Origin: Garcia nutans
Taxonomy: Eukaryota; Streptophyta; Magnoliopsida; Malpighiales; Euphorbiaceae
Direction: 5' to 3'
DNA length: 64,000 nucleotides
Assembly (NCBI GenBank): GCA_947685225.1
Contig: CANTUV010000012.1
Span: forward strand, 1,922,001 to 1,986,000
The stretch's first letter is position 1. Each line of letters starts with the position of its first letter. Position numbers and translations under genes: made by a program. The notes under the pieces were generated by a model. The model was not told where the DNA came from and searched no databases. It worked only from the letters and a program-made list of their open reading frames with translations. Below are positions 37,248-50,570 of this stretch, piece after piece.

Positions 37248-37617
37248 ATGGGAAGTAGATCTATAATCATTGCAGCATAAGGGATTAATGGGCCTAATTT
37301 ATCATGGGCCAAACTCATGTATGCATGAATGTGAAAAGTTAGCATGCTCCTTTTAACCATATTCCTCTCACATAAGTAATTTTGTTTCTAACATAGGCTT
37401 GGACTTTTAACTTGGCTTTTAACTTGGATATCATCATGGGATAAATAAGCTCTTCTCATGAAATGGTTTGACTCCGATGAGTAAAAAATGTTTGGGCTAA
37501 GCCCATAATAATGACCCTCAAAATGAAAGAAGGTGAATCCTTATTCAGCTTATATGCTTACCATGGACTAACCTAAACAAGAGTCAATCAACAATGTCTA
37601 CCAAAAAAGACTCTAGA
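37248..37617 (-). other. leader of the minus-strand Tat-like relic
   Basis: No gene. The stretch has phrases seen in other Tat-like leaders here, such as gggcctaatttatcatgggcc and ggctaagcccataataatg. It is broken at 37617 by a minus-strand G LTR; its own LTR is not found in the window. Confidence 0.5.
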
Positions 37618-39192
37618 TGTAATGCCTAACAATTTTAAGCAATAATTTTTCGTTCTACGTATATACACATAAGTGTATATTAGATTGATCATGATATTAT
37701 GTGTACATATAAGTGTATATCGAATTGATCATGATATTATGTGTAGTTTTGGTATAGAATTAGTAGTAATAAGGTTGATTAAGCCTTAAAAAGTGAAAAA
37801 TTAAATCCAGGTATGGACATAACCGATATTTCTAAAAAAGAATTTTAAAGGGCTAAGAAATTATAAAAATACCATTATGGCCCTAAAATGAAATTATACT
37901 ATAATTAGAATGTGAAATGTGGATAATGGTTCTTTAAAATGGCTAAAGTAATTATTTTTACTATTTTATAGAATTAAAAATTGGATTAAAGAATAATTAA
38001 AGAAATTAGGTGTATCGAAATAATGATATGATTGAGTACATGGGATTAAAACCCTGAATATATTATATAAATGAGATTTCTTGTAACACTCTTATACCTT
38101 ATATACTCTGTATATATATAATACGTATATAGAATATAAGAATGCCCCAGTACAATTTAGATTTATCTCTTTAATTCAACATTTATAAAATAATTATAAG
38201 TATATTATGTAAAATCTCAAATTATCAAACATAGTCTGTATAAAAATTTCACTCTTCAGATATAATATTTACAAACCATCCTTCAAGCCACAACCTCTAA
38301 AATAATTTACATCTATATGAACATAAAGTTGCCAAAATCTCATTCCTTATATATATAATATGGTGTACATTTAGAAACAACCAAAATACAAAATATCAAA
38401 TTCTTGCATGAATGCACCTCTTCCCAAGTTGGTCTCGTAGCACCATAGTCTCTAATTTCAACCATAATTTATGTCTCTCTAATATGTAATTCTTTCATCT
38501 GTGTGATTCATACAACCTCGCTAAGCTCAAAAGCTTAATGGTACATATATAAAAACAACATATATATATATATATATTTATGCTTTTCTCATTGCATAAT
38601 GTGTAACCATCATACAAAACTATTATCTTTCGCATCTCTTACATATACACACAATACACTCACACACATACATATTCACACATATATACATTGGGCCCAA
38701 TAACCTTTATACAGTTATCATGTCTAGTCCAGTTATCACATCATCAATTTTATGACCCAGCTCTGTTCGGGTCCATTTTAAATCTCAATCTCGTGACCTA
38801 GCTCTGCTTAGGTCAAGACCTAACTCTACTCAGTTTTATCAATATATGCAACATAAGAACTAGCTCTACTCAAGTCTGTTAATATATGCAATACCAATCT
38901 CAACTTTCTGGATAAGTAATTGTATAGGTTACAAACATACAATATCACTTTATATTTCATCATCATATTTTGCTTTTTCATACTTTCTAAGTGATCACCT
39001 CTTTCCATGATCACTCAACATTATACCATTTCACAATCACATTATATAATCAAGAGTCGCATTTATAATATGACTCATTCCACGCATTTTATCATTTCCC
39101 ATTTTCAACACTCTTTACATAGTTTTTACAATTTTTATATTTTCTATAAGCACATATAAATTTTTAACATAAAATTAAATGACAGGGTTATG

Positions 39193-40560
39193 TGATGGCG
39201 AATCTGTGCTATTGTAATGTTACCGCAAGTGCACGGGTCGCGCAAGTAATAAGTAGTAAGTAAGATATTGTTCCACGGGGGACAAGGTCAATTACTAGTG
39301 CAAATTTCAACTATTGTTTAACAATCCAATAATTTTTGTGATGATTAAAGTAACAAATGAATTACCTAATAAATTAAATTAAGAAAAAATTGAGTATTAT
39401 GCAAAAAGAATTGATTATAAAAATCCATATATTGAATCCCCCTAGCTATTAGAATATTTATGAATGCCAATTCAATTAAATCAAGTAACAGAGCTGAATT
39501 GAAATTCCTCTAAATTAAACCAAAACCTCTCTCAAGTGAGTTAATCCCTAATCACTAAGTAGAATGCTAGGAATATCTTCTCAAGCATAATTAAATAGAT
39601 CTTGCAATAGGAACAAGAAATTATAAACCAAAGGATCTTGTAAGTATATCTCTAGCAATCTAATCAACCCTCAATCCTAATGAGAATTCTATTCATATCT
39701 AGCTTTCATAAGTCAATAATATAAAAATTGCGACCAATTAATAAGCATGCTATTATCAATTGGAAATGAACAATTAAGAATCATAAGAATAAGACAACTC
39801 AATTAAATGATTTAATTTAATAAAAACTATTCAATCCATATAATAAAGCTAGGGTTCATCAATATCTAGATAGAAATAATTTAGTTTATGTTCATAACCA
39901 GAAAACCAGAACAAAAGATATAAGAAAAAGAATTCAAACAATCCATGATGAATGATTTGTGTTTCTTTACTTCAATCCTTGATTCTTAATCTAGATCTTG
40001 TATAAATTGGATCTTCACCTTCAATCTCAGTTTCCAAAACTCTCTTTTTTTTTCTAAAGAAGTCACCTCTAAGTGATAAAAAAACTGGATCCCTAATTCA
40101 CACTTCAGTTCAGATTTTATACCCCAGAGATTTAGCCTGACATGCCCACTGACAGGGCCATGTCGCCGGGCATGTCAACGCTGATATTTTTTAACGTTGA
40201 TGACATGGGCAATGACACAGCCTTATCTCTGGAAGTGGCGTAGATACTATAATGTAGGATTAAGGACATAGGCAATGACATGCCTATATCGTTGGGTATA
40301 TCAAAGCTTCTATAAAGTGGATTAACGACACGGTCATTGACACGCCCATGTCGTTGGGCATGTCACTTGAAGAATTTTCCCAAAATAGCTCTTTTCCTTG
40401 TCTTTCATCCGTGATTCCAGCCTAAATGACCATAATGCCTCAAAGTGTAAAAGATTCCTAAAATCACCCTAACAAGCACTTGAACAAACACATTAAACTT
40501 AATTTGACAATAATTACACTAAGAAATAGGGCAAAAATATCATTAATTATACACTTATCA
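39193..40560 (-). mobile_element. Athila-like solo LTR, target duplication TTATG
   Basis: It starts TGATGGCG and ends CACTTATCA, with flanking ttatg on both sides (39188-39192 and 40561-40565). Length is 1368 bp. The gcaagtgcacgggtcgcgca signature near 39225 and the end ttatacacttatca are shared with the LTR at 58.7-60.3 kb, where an adjacent polypurine-like tract shows the sense strand is minus. A set of GACACG/CATGTC palindromic repeats lies at 40140-40375. Family assignment is tentative; the solo LTR call rests on the exact duplication. Confidence 0.88.
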
Positions 40561-41762
40561 TTATGCAAGCCAAATGCCATGTTCATGTAGTTTAAAACAA
40601 GTCTACTAACACTTCTAAAACTAAGCCCACGGCTGTGGCATTCTAGGGCCACGCCCATGGGTTTTGATTTGTATATGCCCTTGGAGATTTTCTCCTTAGG
40701 CAGTACCTTTACCACTGCCACGCCCGTGATTCTAGAAGAACACTCCCATGGCATTACAATTCAACACATTTTACACGTTATAACTCAGTATAATACATAC
40801 TACATGGAAAGAATGATATGTACTGACCTTATTCCACTTTCCAAGCCTTATTTTCATGAAATTCTACATTTCTTCATTTGAACTATCTTTGCCTAAACAC
40901 ATAATCAAAACAACAATCATATTATTCATTTAGAAGCATCCATATACCAATTCTATACAATTTAATCACTAATTACTCAATTTCCCTAACAAAACTCTAA
41001 TTTCTCCCACTCTAATTTTTCCCAACTTCCACTATGTATAACTATTTTTATCATTCAACAATGAACTCATTACTTATTTATCAAAATAACAGCATGACAA
41101 TTCATTTCAATCACTATAACAATTATTATCCAAAACCTTAATTCCACATAACCACTTCGAAACTCTAACCTTATCCAAACTTACTCATATCCAAATACTA
41201 GCCATAAAATCACAACACATATACTAAAACAACATTAAATCAATCCATTACAAGAATTATAATAATCCATATCAAAACCTTAATTTACACATCTCCATCC
41301 CATAACCCTAAATTCATCATCTATGTTTATCTCATCAAATCATCATATACACATCTTAATCACTACCTAACTATCATCTTCCTCAATTAACAATCATTTC
41401 TCTCTCTCTCTCTCTCTCTCTCTAACCTTCTCAAACATAATCTTAAAATTAAATAAAATAAGCTTAAAAAGAGAAGTACTTACTTGATTCTTTGATAAAC
41501 CTTCAAATCTCCTTAAACTCTTGAATTCCTTAAGTAATTTAAAGTATGTTAAGGAGCAAAAAACTCTTTCTCTCTCTAGAAATGGAATTTGGCCATGGCA
41601 ACCCAAGAAGGAAAAAAATGACCTTTTCTTCTCATTTCCTATCCACATATATACTTATATCTATAAATTAATTAATTAGTTACTTATTTAATTATTTAAT
41701 TAAATTACTTTTAATATTAACCACATATTTCTTTTTCTTCTTTTGACTTTTCTTTTTCTTTA

Positions 41763-41850
<88 letters not shown>
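41763..41850. repeat. TTA microsatellite, about 29 units
   Basis: An uninterrupted att/tta trinucleotide run of about 88 bases inside the G solo LTR. It is a candidate length-polymorphic marker. Confidence 0.95.
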
Positions 41851-41859
<9 letters not shown>

Positions 41860-44205
41860 GCATCTTTCCCACTAATAAATGAGCATGTATATACATTATA
41901 TATACCTTGCTTATATGTTATGTAAATCTTGATATACTTTTATATATTATGTATACTTGTTATATCTATTTTGTATATCTCTACATATTTATACAAATCA
42001 AGGGTATACACATATATATATATATATATTAACTATATAATATGTACATAAATTTGTGGATGTTACATTTCTAGTATTTTCTTCTTCCTTCTTTCAAAGC
42101 TTAGCCAAATTCTCCCCCTACCATCACTATCTACTTTTTTTTTCTTCTTCTTCTTCCAAACCTTACTTAGAAACCACATATTCTTTAAAAGTAGTTTAGG
42201 TTTTTGATTAGCCACTTTAAGCATAAATCTTCAAGGAAATCATCATCAAATCAAATAATTGAAAGGAAGAGTGATGGAAGAGCTTCTTTAATAAGGTTAG
42301 TGCTTGTAAATCATATAGTTTGCTATAATTTGAGTTTTATTTGAATTTTAATTGCTTATGTAAACATTTGATTAGATTAAATGAAATTATTGTGAAAGAA
42401 ATTGTAAATTGAATGATTTGTGAAGAACATGAATATGGAACTTTACTTTTATGATAATAAAATTATTTTTGTAATATATAAAGTGAGTATTTATTGGTTA
42501 TTAAATTGAAATAATGTTTAAATTTTTGTAGTATATAAAGCGAGTATTGATTGGTTATTAAATTGAAATAATATTTAAAATAATCATTGAATCATTTATG
42601 TGTTAATTTAGGGTTATGGAACAAAATAGGGTTTTAGTAAGTATAGGGTTTTAGTAAGTTTACGATTTTAAAGTATTTTAGAGTTAAAAAAATTTTCTAA
42701 TTTGAAAGTATGATGATATTAGTAATATTTGAAGTGTATTTATTGGTTAAATATCTTGAAATCATATTGATGAGATTTTTGAATTAGTTAGAATATGGAT
42801 TATATGATTGTAGAAGATTTGTTAAATATGAGAGAAAAACCTTATTGTTGATGGATATGACATTTATGGTATTTAGTTTAAAATAATGTTAAAAGAAATC
42901 TTTGAATTGAAGATATGTTGAATTATTAGATTATGGAAAATTTGATAAATAGGAAAGGAAACTCTATTCTTGATCAATATGATTTAAAGTATACTTGGAG
43001 GTATTGAAATGTTAAATTAATTGATTTTGAAGTGAAATGTGTTTACGGAATTAATAACTACACGAAGCATATTAGTTGGAGTATTGAAATATTGAATTAC
43101 TAGTTATAGATTGAAATGTTTATAGTGCTAAATTGCTATTACATATATGGATTTATTTGAATTAAGTTATGTTTAAAACTAAATATAATAATATTTATAG
43201 AATTATATGATTAAGTTATGCATAGGTAAGAGGATGTGAGGAAAGAAAAAGAAAAGTGCCATTGAATGAGAATTGAAGTGGAAAAATTAATTTGAGAAAG
43301 AAAGACTAATATTTGGAATTTAATGTAAGTGTAGTGAATTGTACTTGATTAATTTGTTTATGAAAGTGCTGGCTTGAATTTAATTATGTTTTTGGAGAAT
43401 TAGAAATTATTTATTTGGCTTAAGTAAGTGAACTTAGAAGTGAATTATTGATTTAATCTTGAGGAGTATACAAATAATGGTAGATTGTTTCTAGGATTAA
43501 AATGAGATCAATCTAATAGATGGTGAAACTTAGAAAGTGAGGAAAGTATTGGTACAACTCCTTGGATATTCAAAAATAAGTATATAGTTAAAGAATGGGT
43601 AAATGATGATTGTAAGTGATTAGCAGATTTTAGATTATTTACGGAGAAATAAGATAACTTGAGAAACAAGATAGGAAGATTGATAGAATTATGAATTATT
43701 AGTGACTTAAAAATAATTTGGAAAGGAAAATAAGAAAACAAAGAGGAGAAGTGAAGGTTTAGGTAAGTGATAGAAGTTAAATTTTGAAAATAATGTAGAG
43801 TATACATAATGTATACCTAATGTACACTATTGGATAATTGAAGATAATTATTAAATTATATATACAAGTATTTGATCAGTTAAAATGTAATGATTAATAA
43901 TAGTATGAGAGAAAAGAGTGATTGCATGAATGGAAAATCTTATGAGGATCAAAATATGTATGATGCATTATTATTGGAGTAGAGTGAAATGAGGTCTTAA
44001 GGATTAAGTTAAATATATATGTGTATGTGTGTGGATGATATGTAAGAGATAAATAATAAAGTTTAACATGGGAAAAATGTATTAATCAAAAAATATAGTT
44101 TATAAATATATATATATAAATAAGATATATGAAGTGTATACATGTTATATGTGTACATATATACACTCTTGAAGTGGAAATGATAACTTGTGAAACTTAA
44201 ATATT

Positions 44206-46819
44206 TTGAAAGGATGGGATTATGATGTAGGTATAATTGGTTATTGTAATTGTAGAGAATCTATGGATGGATTCAAATTAGTCGGCGAACGAATTCATTT
44301 AATGGACGAAATAATATTTCTCATTCAATACGGCGGAAAATTTGATGTGAACATCAACAAATATATTGGCGGGGCTGCTGAATATGTTTTCTTGAATAGA
44401 ATGACTGATTTCAATGAACTTAAAAAATCAGTATCTGAAGCACTTCATATTGACGATACATTAAAATTAAATTCAAATTTTTGACTGGTCATGACGCACA
44501 TCCTCTTTATGATGTCGTAGATGATAGGTCACTTAGGATATTTATGGGCATTGCTATGGAGGATAGGCTTAAACATCTATTGATTGTTAGTGTTGAAGAA
44601 TGTGCATATAAATTCGGATATGATAGTAATGATCCTCATGATGTGAAAAAAGGTGTTAAAGTAGAGGTACCAGAACATGCAAATGCAAAGTTTTCACCAA
44701 TTACTAATTCTATTAATGTAGGCTCGGAATATAATGAAAATGAAAATGAATTGCCTAATTCATATGTAGAGGAATGAGCAGAACATAACAATGAGATTCC
44801 TATAGCTTGTAATGTTGGGGCAAAACATATTAATGATGATCATGTAGAATTTCATCATACTGGGGCAGAACACAATATTGACATTGGTGTTGGTTGTGAT
44901 AATGAGGTAGATCATACCACTACTGAGAATGAAGAAACTGTGATTGAGTTATTTGCATCAAGGAGCAATATAGAGTTGCTAAGAGAAAGTTCTATATCTG
45001 AAATAATTGAGGAGAAAAAAATATTTAATTCAAGGAATGATATTAAGACAACTGTATCCCTCATTGCAATTAGGGAGAAATTCTAGTTTAACGTCTTCAA
45101 GTCCAATACTTCTTTCATGGTCATGCGCTGTATTAATAAAACATGTACGTGGAGATTGAGAGCGAAAAGTCTTGGAGACTTGAAGGGTTGTTAGATGGTG
45201 ACAAAATATGTGACCCAACATACATATCTGACTGATTTGATCTTACTAGACACAGATAAGCAACTAGTTGGGTTGTCGCTGAATGTGTTAAGAAGCGATT
45301 CATAAATCATGGGAGGGTTTTCAAACCTAAGGATGTGATTGATGACATTTATAATAAATTTGGTGTTGAGATTAGTTATTTTGTCACATGGAGGGGATGC
45401 GAGTATGCATATGAGAATATTAGATTGGGTACTTCAAAATAATCTTTCTCAATTCTACCTGCATATTTGCATATGTTAAGGCAAACAAATCATGGTTCGA
45501 TTATACATCTACAATGTGGTGATGAAATAGATTTTTGTATCTTTTATTTGCTTTTAATGCTTCAATAAAGGGTTTTCAACATTGTAGACCTGTGGTTACT
45601 ATTGATGGTACTCATTTGAAAGAAAAGTATCGAGGTGTGCTTTTTATTGATGTTTGCCATGATGCAAACCAATAGATATTTCCTTTGGCTTTCGGGATTG
45701 GTGATTCAGAAAATTACGCATCATGTACCTGGTTTCTTATGAGGTTGAAGGAAGCTTTTGGTGAAAGATTAGATCATGTTTTTATTTCTGATAGACACTT
45801 AAGTATTCAGAAGGCCTTAACAGATGTTTTCCCTAATGCTTTCCATGAGATTTTCATGTATCACTTATTAAATAACTTGAAATGCAAATTTAAACATATG
45901 ACCAAGGACCATGAGAAGCACTACTATAAAATAGCTAAAGCCTATAAAATAAGTGATTTCACCACACTTTTTAGTGGTTTTTGCATTTCTATTCCTGGTG
46001 CCAAAGAATGTTTGAAAGGTGTTGGGCTTGATAGGTGGATGCGGTCTCACATGCATAAAAGGAGGTATAACATCATGACAACTAACATTTCTGAATCAGT
46101 CAATGCTGCACTTGTAAATGTTTGAGAGCTTCTAATTACTATATTTGTGGATGAGGTTAGAAAAATGTGTCAAAGATGATTTTATGAATGTTAAAGCAAA
46201 GCAAAAGAGTCCACGGATAAAATGGCAACAAATATTGAGAAAAAATTGAGAAAAAGAATGATGATAGCACAAAAAATGAATGTAAGTTATTTATTTTATT
46301 CTTCCTCATTTGCCATTAATTATGATATTATCATATAGCCTTGTAAATGCTTCTTTGATGGTAGAGCCGTCTAGCAGAGGAAAGTACGACGTTAAGGATG
46401 TAGATAAAAATTATATCGTTGATATGTCTCAGAGTACTTATTGTTGTAGAAAGTTCCAATTAGATCAACTCCCATGTGTGCATGCACTTGTGGTTGTTAG
46501 AAATAGTACATACGACACCTATGAGTTCTGTTCTTCATATTACTCGTGTGAGTCTTGATATGTAACATACAAAGAAGTCATAAATTCAAGTCCTTATATT
46601 ACTGATTAGTCTATTCCAGAGCACATTCACAATGTTACTCTTCAACCACCAGATGTCTGCACATCAACTGGTTGACGAAAAAAATACAGGATTCCATCTT
46701 TAGGTGAGGAAAAATCTCAACCAAAGTGCAGTCATTATCGTGAGCATGGCCACAGTAGTTCTACTTGTCAAAATCCCATCTCTTTGCAAACCATATCAGG
46801 ATCGAGTGTTAAAAAATAA
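44206..46819 (+). pseudogene. MURA-type MULE transposase relic
   Basis: N-terminal block 44206-44484 has GKFDVNINKYIGGAAEY, the MuDR N-terminal domain. About 45135-45240 gives CTWRLRAKSL followed by VTKYVTQHTYL, the CxWxxxA zinc-finger-like region. The DDE core reads TIDGTHLKEKY near 45600 (first Asp), a hydrophobic strand, FISDRHLSIQKAL near 45785 (second Asp) and TTNISESVNAAL near 46080. The SWIM zinc finger reads YCCRKFQLDQLPCVHAL near 46440. A C-terminal knuckle-like EHGHSSSTCQNP lies near 46750. Stops and frameshifts occur at about 44475, 45085-45680 and 46125. A short GT-AG intron may lie at 46282-46338. It is a decayed transposase. Confidence 0.85.
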
Positions 46820-47186
46820 AATATTGTGTTGCATCATTTCTTGTATTCGGTTGGATTTTCGTTAAAATTAATTGTATGACTGGTTATTGAATATTGTTAA
46901 ATTTTGTTAGATTGTGGTGATATGTCTTCATATGTGCTGATCTTTAATGATATGGGATGATTTGGCCATTAATATGGAATTATATGGATTGTTATGGATT
47001 GATATGTGTTGATATGGATTGATATGTGTTGAAATGGATTGATATGGGATTTTATATGGATTTTTATTTGATGATATGTGATGATATGTGTTGATATGAA
47101 TTGATATGTCTTGATATGGATTAATATGGGCTTGTATATATATGGAATATTATATGGATAAAAAAGTGTTGAAATGTGATGATATG

Positions 47187-49817
47187 TGTAACACCCCTAT
47201 ATCCCGTATACGTACATAGCATGCTAATACGGTCGTAATATACGTATACTGAATATAGAAATACCATGATACATTTAAGAATGACTCATCCCTTTTCAAA
47301 AACATGAATAAGTTTAAATCATTTAAAAGAAATTATAAAAGACACAAGATAAAATGTTTCATTAAAAACAGCGGAAAGTATAACAAATATTTACAAATGT
47401 TTATACATCAAAACTCAAGATTTACAAAACAAAAAGTATATACATGTTTGGCAGTGTCTTCGATCTTTAAGCTCCACTCTCAAAGTCTCAAAATCTAGAC
47501 TCTACTCGGTCTAGCAGAACTCTCTGGTTCTTCTCTGTCACCTGCGCGATGAATCACAATCGCGCTAAGCCAACGACTTAGTGATACAAACTATAATAAT
47601 AATAATATGCATCTATGCAATGCCAATATCATACATTTTAACAATTCATATAATATTTACTAATGATATTTTCATAATATTCATAAAACTACATTTCATT
47701 AGTTTATGATTACATTGACATAAAGACACATATGGGCCCACAAGACACTAATTTGTTATTCAAAGTTCAGAGTTACTGCTTTGGTCTATAATCATAATCA
47801 TCAAGCTCATAGGCATCATATATAAATATCTCTATCCATGGACAGTGTAACAGACCCAGTCTCTTGGACCTCAACCCGGATAAACCCGAGGAAATCCTCA
47901 ACCCGGCTAGACTGTTACTTTTAATTCACATTTCACATTTATCATTTCATCTGGAATCGGCTTACGACCCGGTCTTTTCACCTATCCAGTCATTCATTGG
48001 CATGCCACCAAACTCAGAACTCTGAAGGTTGAATAACAAATTTGACACAAAATCTTTCCATTTATATCTTTATACATTTCTTTCTCAATTCATTTCTACT
48101 ATCATAGCCAACAATCATGGCTTCTCATCACATCAAGATAGTATACATATCTATCATTAATTGCATTGAACATTATCTAGGCAAACATGCCACAATCATA
48201 TTATTTACACCATTATAAACCATCATATTGGTTTCACATCTCATTTCACATTTAGTTGTACATAATCAATGGCATTAACCCACCATTTAGATGCTCATTA
48301 ACATTCACGTTATATCAAACATAACATTATTAACAAGTATCAACAATACATGAGATTTCTTATCACATTTATAATCAAATATGTCTCAAGTCTCAATATC
48401 ATATGAATGTATGCAGTAATGTAGTTTGTACTTACCTTAAGCACCACTTATACGAATCTATACACTTCCTTTTCCAACACTTCTTCACCACTTAAGTTAG
48501 GGCAAATCAACCTCTTCACAACCTAATCCAAAAAGAATAATACAAATGAAATAAAAATAGGTAAGACTAATTAGGGCAAACCCTAAACATGACACGCTTA
48601 CCAACACGGGCGTGTTCCTGACCATGCCCTAAACTCACAATACAGAAGCTTTGACACGTTCAGAACCACGGGCGTGTCACTGAAAGTGTAATACATTCTG
48701 TCTCATAGAAACATTTACACGTCCAACGACATGGGCGTGTTCATGGCTGTGTCAATTCCTTATCAACACAGTAGCTATGACACGCTCAGTGACATGGGCG
48801 TGTCACTGGACGTGTAAATACTACTACTACACAGAAGTTGTGACACGCTCAATGACATGGGCGTGTCACTGCTCGTGTCACCCATCCAAAATACATAACC
48901 ATCGACACGCCCAAAATCCTGGTCGTGCTCATGGGAGTGTCAGGCCAAAAACACAGATTCGGGCCACAACAACCCTTAATCCAACAAATCACCTCCTTTC
49001 ACCAAAATCCACTTCAAACAACCTCATCTCAACATAGCCAAAAATCATAACAAACTTGTAAAAACTCTAAAACAACTCAAAACATATATCAATCACAAAT
49101 CAAGATCATCACTACAAACCCAAAACACAACCACAATATTTTCACTTCCAACAACTTACTCTTTCCTTCAATCCAACCCCAAAATCCCAAAATCACTTGA
49201 ACCAAAATACTCTTAAACATATCTTAATCAACATATTTACATACTATAAACAAACAACCAACAAACTCAAACACATCATAAAAGAAAATCAAGGAAACAA
49301 GAGGAAACTTACCAAGGATGAAGAAAACTCTTAGATTCCAACTTGTTCACTTGAAAATTCCTTCAATCTTGAGTTTGAATGTTCAAATCTCTCCCTTGCT
49401 CTCTTGTTCCTTTGATAGCTGGCCAAATGAAAGAGAAGAAAAGGAAAGGAAATGGTGATACCCGAAAAAGAAAGAGAGAAAGAGAGAAGGAAACAAAAGA
49501 AGCCAAGTCAAACTCTCTCTCCAACCACTCATTCCATAAAATCCTCTCCACCAAGCAAAAAGCAATATAATATTCAAATATCTCATTCCACTCACTTATT
49601 TTCCATTTCCATTAATTAACTTAATTAATTAAAATCATTAACTACTCATCTTTTGACTTCCACCAACTTGACTTGTATATGTTGTATATATTGCTATATA
49701 TACAACATATACACTCTCTCTTCTTTTCCCTTATTCTATCCAATACACATATACATTAAATCCAATTATAACAATAATTATACCCAAAACTTCTAGGTCA
49801 CATTTTGGGATATTACA
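47187..49817 (+). mobile_element. family G solo LTR, target duplication ATATG
   Basis: It starts TGTAACACCCCTATATCCCG and ends GGGATATTACA, 2631 bp, with atatg on both sides (47182-47186 and 49818-49822). It shares the gctaagcc...gacttagtgatac block (47563) with the other G copies. It carries a six-unit, 62-bp tandem repeat (48590-48945). Reading frames at 47304, 48777 and 49363-49595 are LTR DNA. Clean ends and duplication suggest a fairly recent insertion that became a solo LTR. Confidence 0.92.
48590..48945. repeat. six 62-bp repeats with GACACG/CGTGTC palindromes
   Basis: Unit starts are at about 48591, 48653, 48715, 48778, 48841 and 48903. Most contain gacacgctca then gacatgggcgtgtcac, so each can fold on itself. 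The CG-rich core contrasts with the AT-rich surroundings. Confidence 0.9.
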
Positions 49818-50570
49818 ATATGATTTGATATGTCTTGATATAGATTGATATGGATTGATATGGGATGATATGTGTTGATATGGATTGATATGTCTTGAAA
49901 TGGATTGATATAAGATTTTATATGGATTTTATTTGATGATATGTGAAGATATATGTTGATATGGATTGATATATGTTGATATGGGCTTGTATATGGGTTT
50001 TTATGTGTTGATATGGATTGATATGGATTGATATGTCTTGAAATAGATTGATATGGGATTTTATATGGATTTTTATTTGATGATATGTGATGATATCAGT
50101 TGTTATGGATTGATATATATTGATATGAATTAATATGGGCAAGTATATGTGTTATTATGTGTTGATATGTGATGATAGGTGTTGATATGGATTGATATGT
50201 TCTATTATGGATTGATATGGGCTTGTATATGGGTTTTTATGTGTTGATATGTGATGAAATGTGTTGATATGGATTGATATATCTTGATATGGGTTGATAT
50301 GGGCATGTACATGGGTTTTTATGTGTTGATATGGATTGATATATCTTGATATGGATTGATATGGGCTTGTATATGGATTTTTATATGATGATATGTGATG
50401 ATATGTGTTGATATGGATTGATATGTCTTGATGTGGATTGATATGGGCTTGTATATAGGTTTTTATGCATTGATATGTGATGATATGTGTTGATATGGAC
50501 TGATATGTCTTGATATGCATTGATATGGGCTTGTATATGGATTTTTATGTGATGATATGTGATGATATTT

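Larger units (their letters stand above)
38082..42067 (+). mobile_element. family G solo LTR, target duplication TTTCT, with a nested LTR
   Basis: It starts TGTAACACTCTTATACC and ends GTGGATGTTACA; flanks are tttct on both sides (38077-38081 and 42068-42072). Without the inner insertion it is about 2.61 kb, almost the same length as the copy at 47187-49817 (2.63 kb), so these two are probably one subfamily. It contains the cgctaagctcaaaagcttaatgg block (38519), a GACACG-type repeat zone at 40625-40760, a TC run at 41399-41422 and a long TTA microsatellite. No coding sequence. Confidence 0.9.
37618..44190 (-). mobile_element. family G LTR on the minus strand, 5' end lost
   Basis: On the plus strand it begins TGTAATGCCTAACAATTTT, the reverse complement of the G LTR end (ttttagggcattaca), followed by ataccattatggccctaaaatg, the reverse of a block near 36130. 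It continues 37618-38081, is broken by the G LTR at 38082-42067, and resumes at 42073 with the reverse of the tacaagcac block near 42300 and ttagggttttagtaag near 42650. It fades near 44190, just before the MULE transposase, without reaching a tgttaca start, so at least several hundred bases are missing. Frames at 41394 and 43508 are LTR DNA. Confidence 0.7.
46916..50570. repeat. gatatg minisatellite array 1, split by a solo LTR
   Basis: Blocks of 46916-47186 and 49818-50570 consist of units such as gatatggattgatatgtctt and gatatgtgttgatatggatt with longer interspersed variants (gggcttgtatatgggttttt). The repeated unit is roughly 11-12 bases with a higher-order pattern. The long minus-strand frames at 49918-50520 are repeat translations, not proteins. 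Array 2 has the same units in the opposite orientation. Confidence 0.9.

Noticed and set aside
39218..40560. Alternative LTR start at TGTTACCGC
   Set aside because: Its 5-bp flank (tgtaa) does not match the right flank; the start at 39193 gives an exact TTATG duplication.
49363..49595. Overlapping basic and hydrophobic frames on both strands
   Set aside because: They are low-complexity purine/pyrimidine-biased LTR sequence with no domain.
49918..50520. Long minus-strand frames rich in His, Ile, Tyr
   Set aside because: They are translations of the gatatg minisatellite, with open frames only because the unit lacks stops in that frame.
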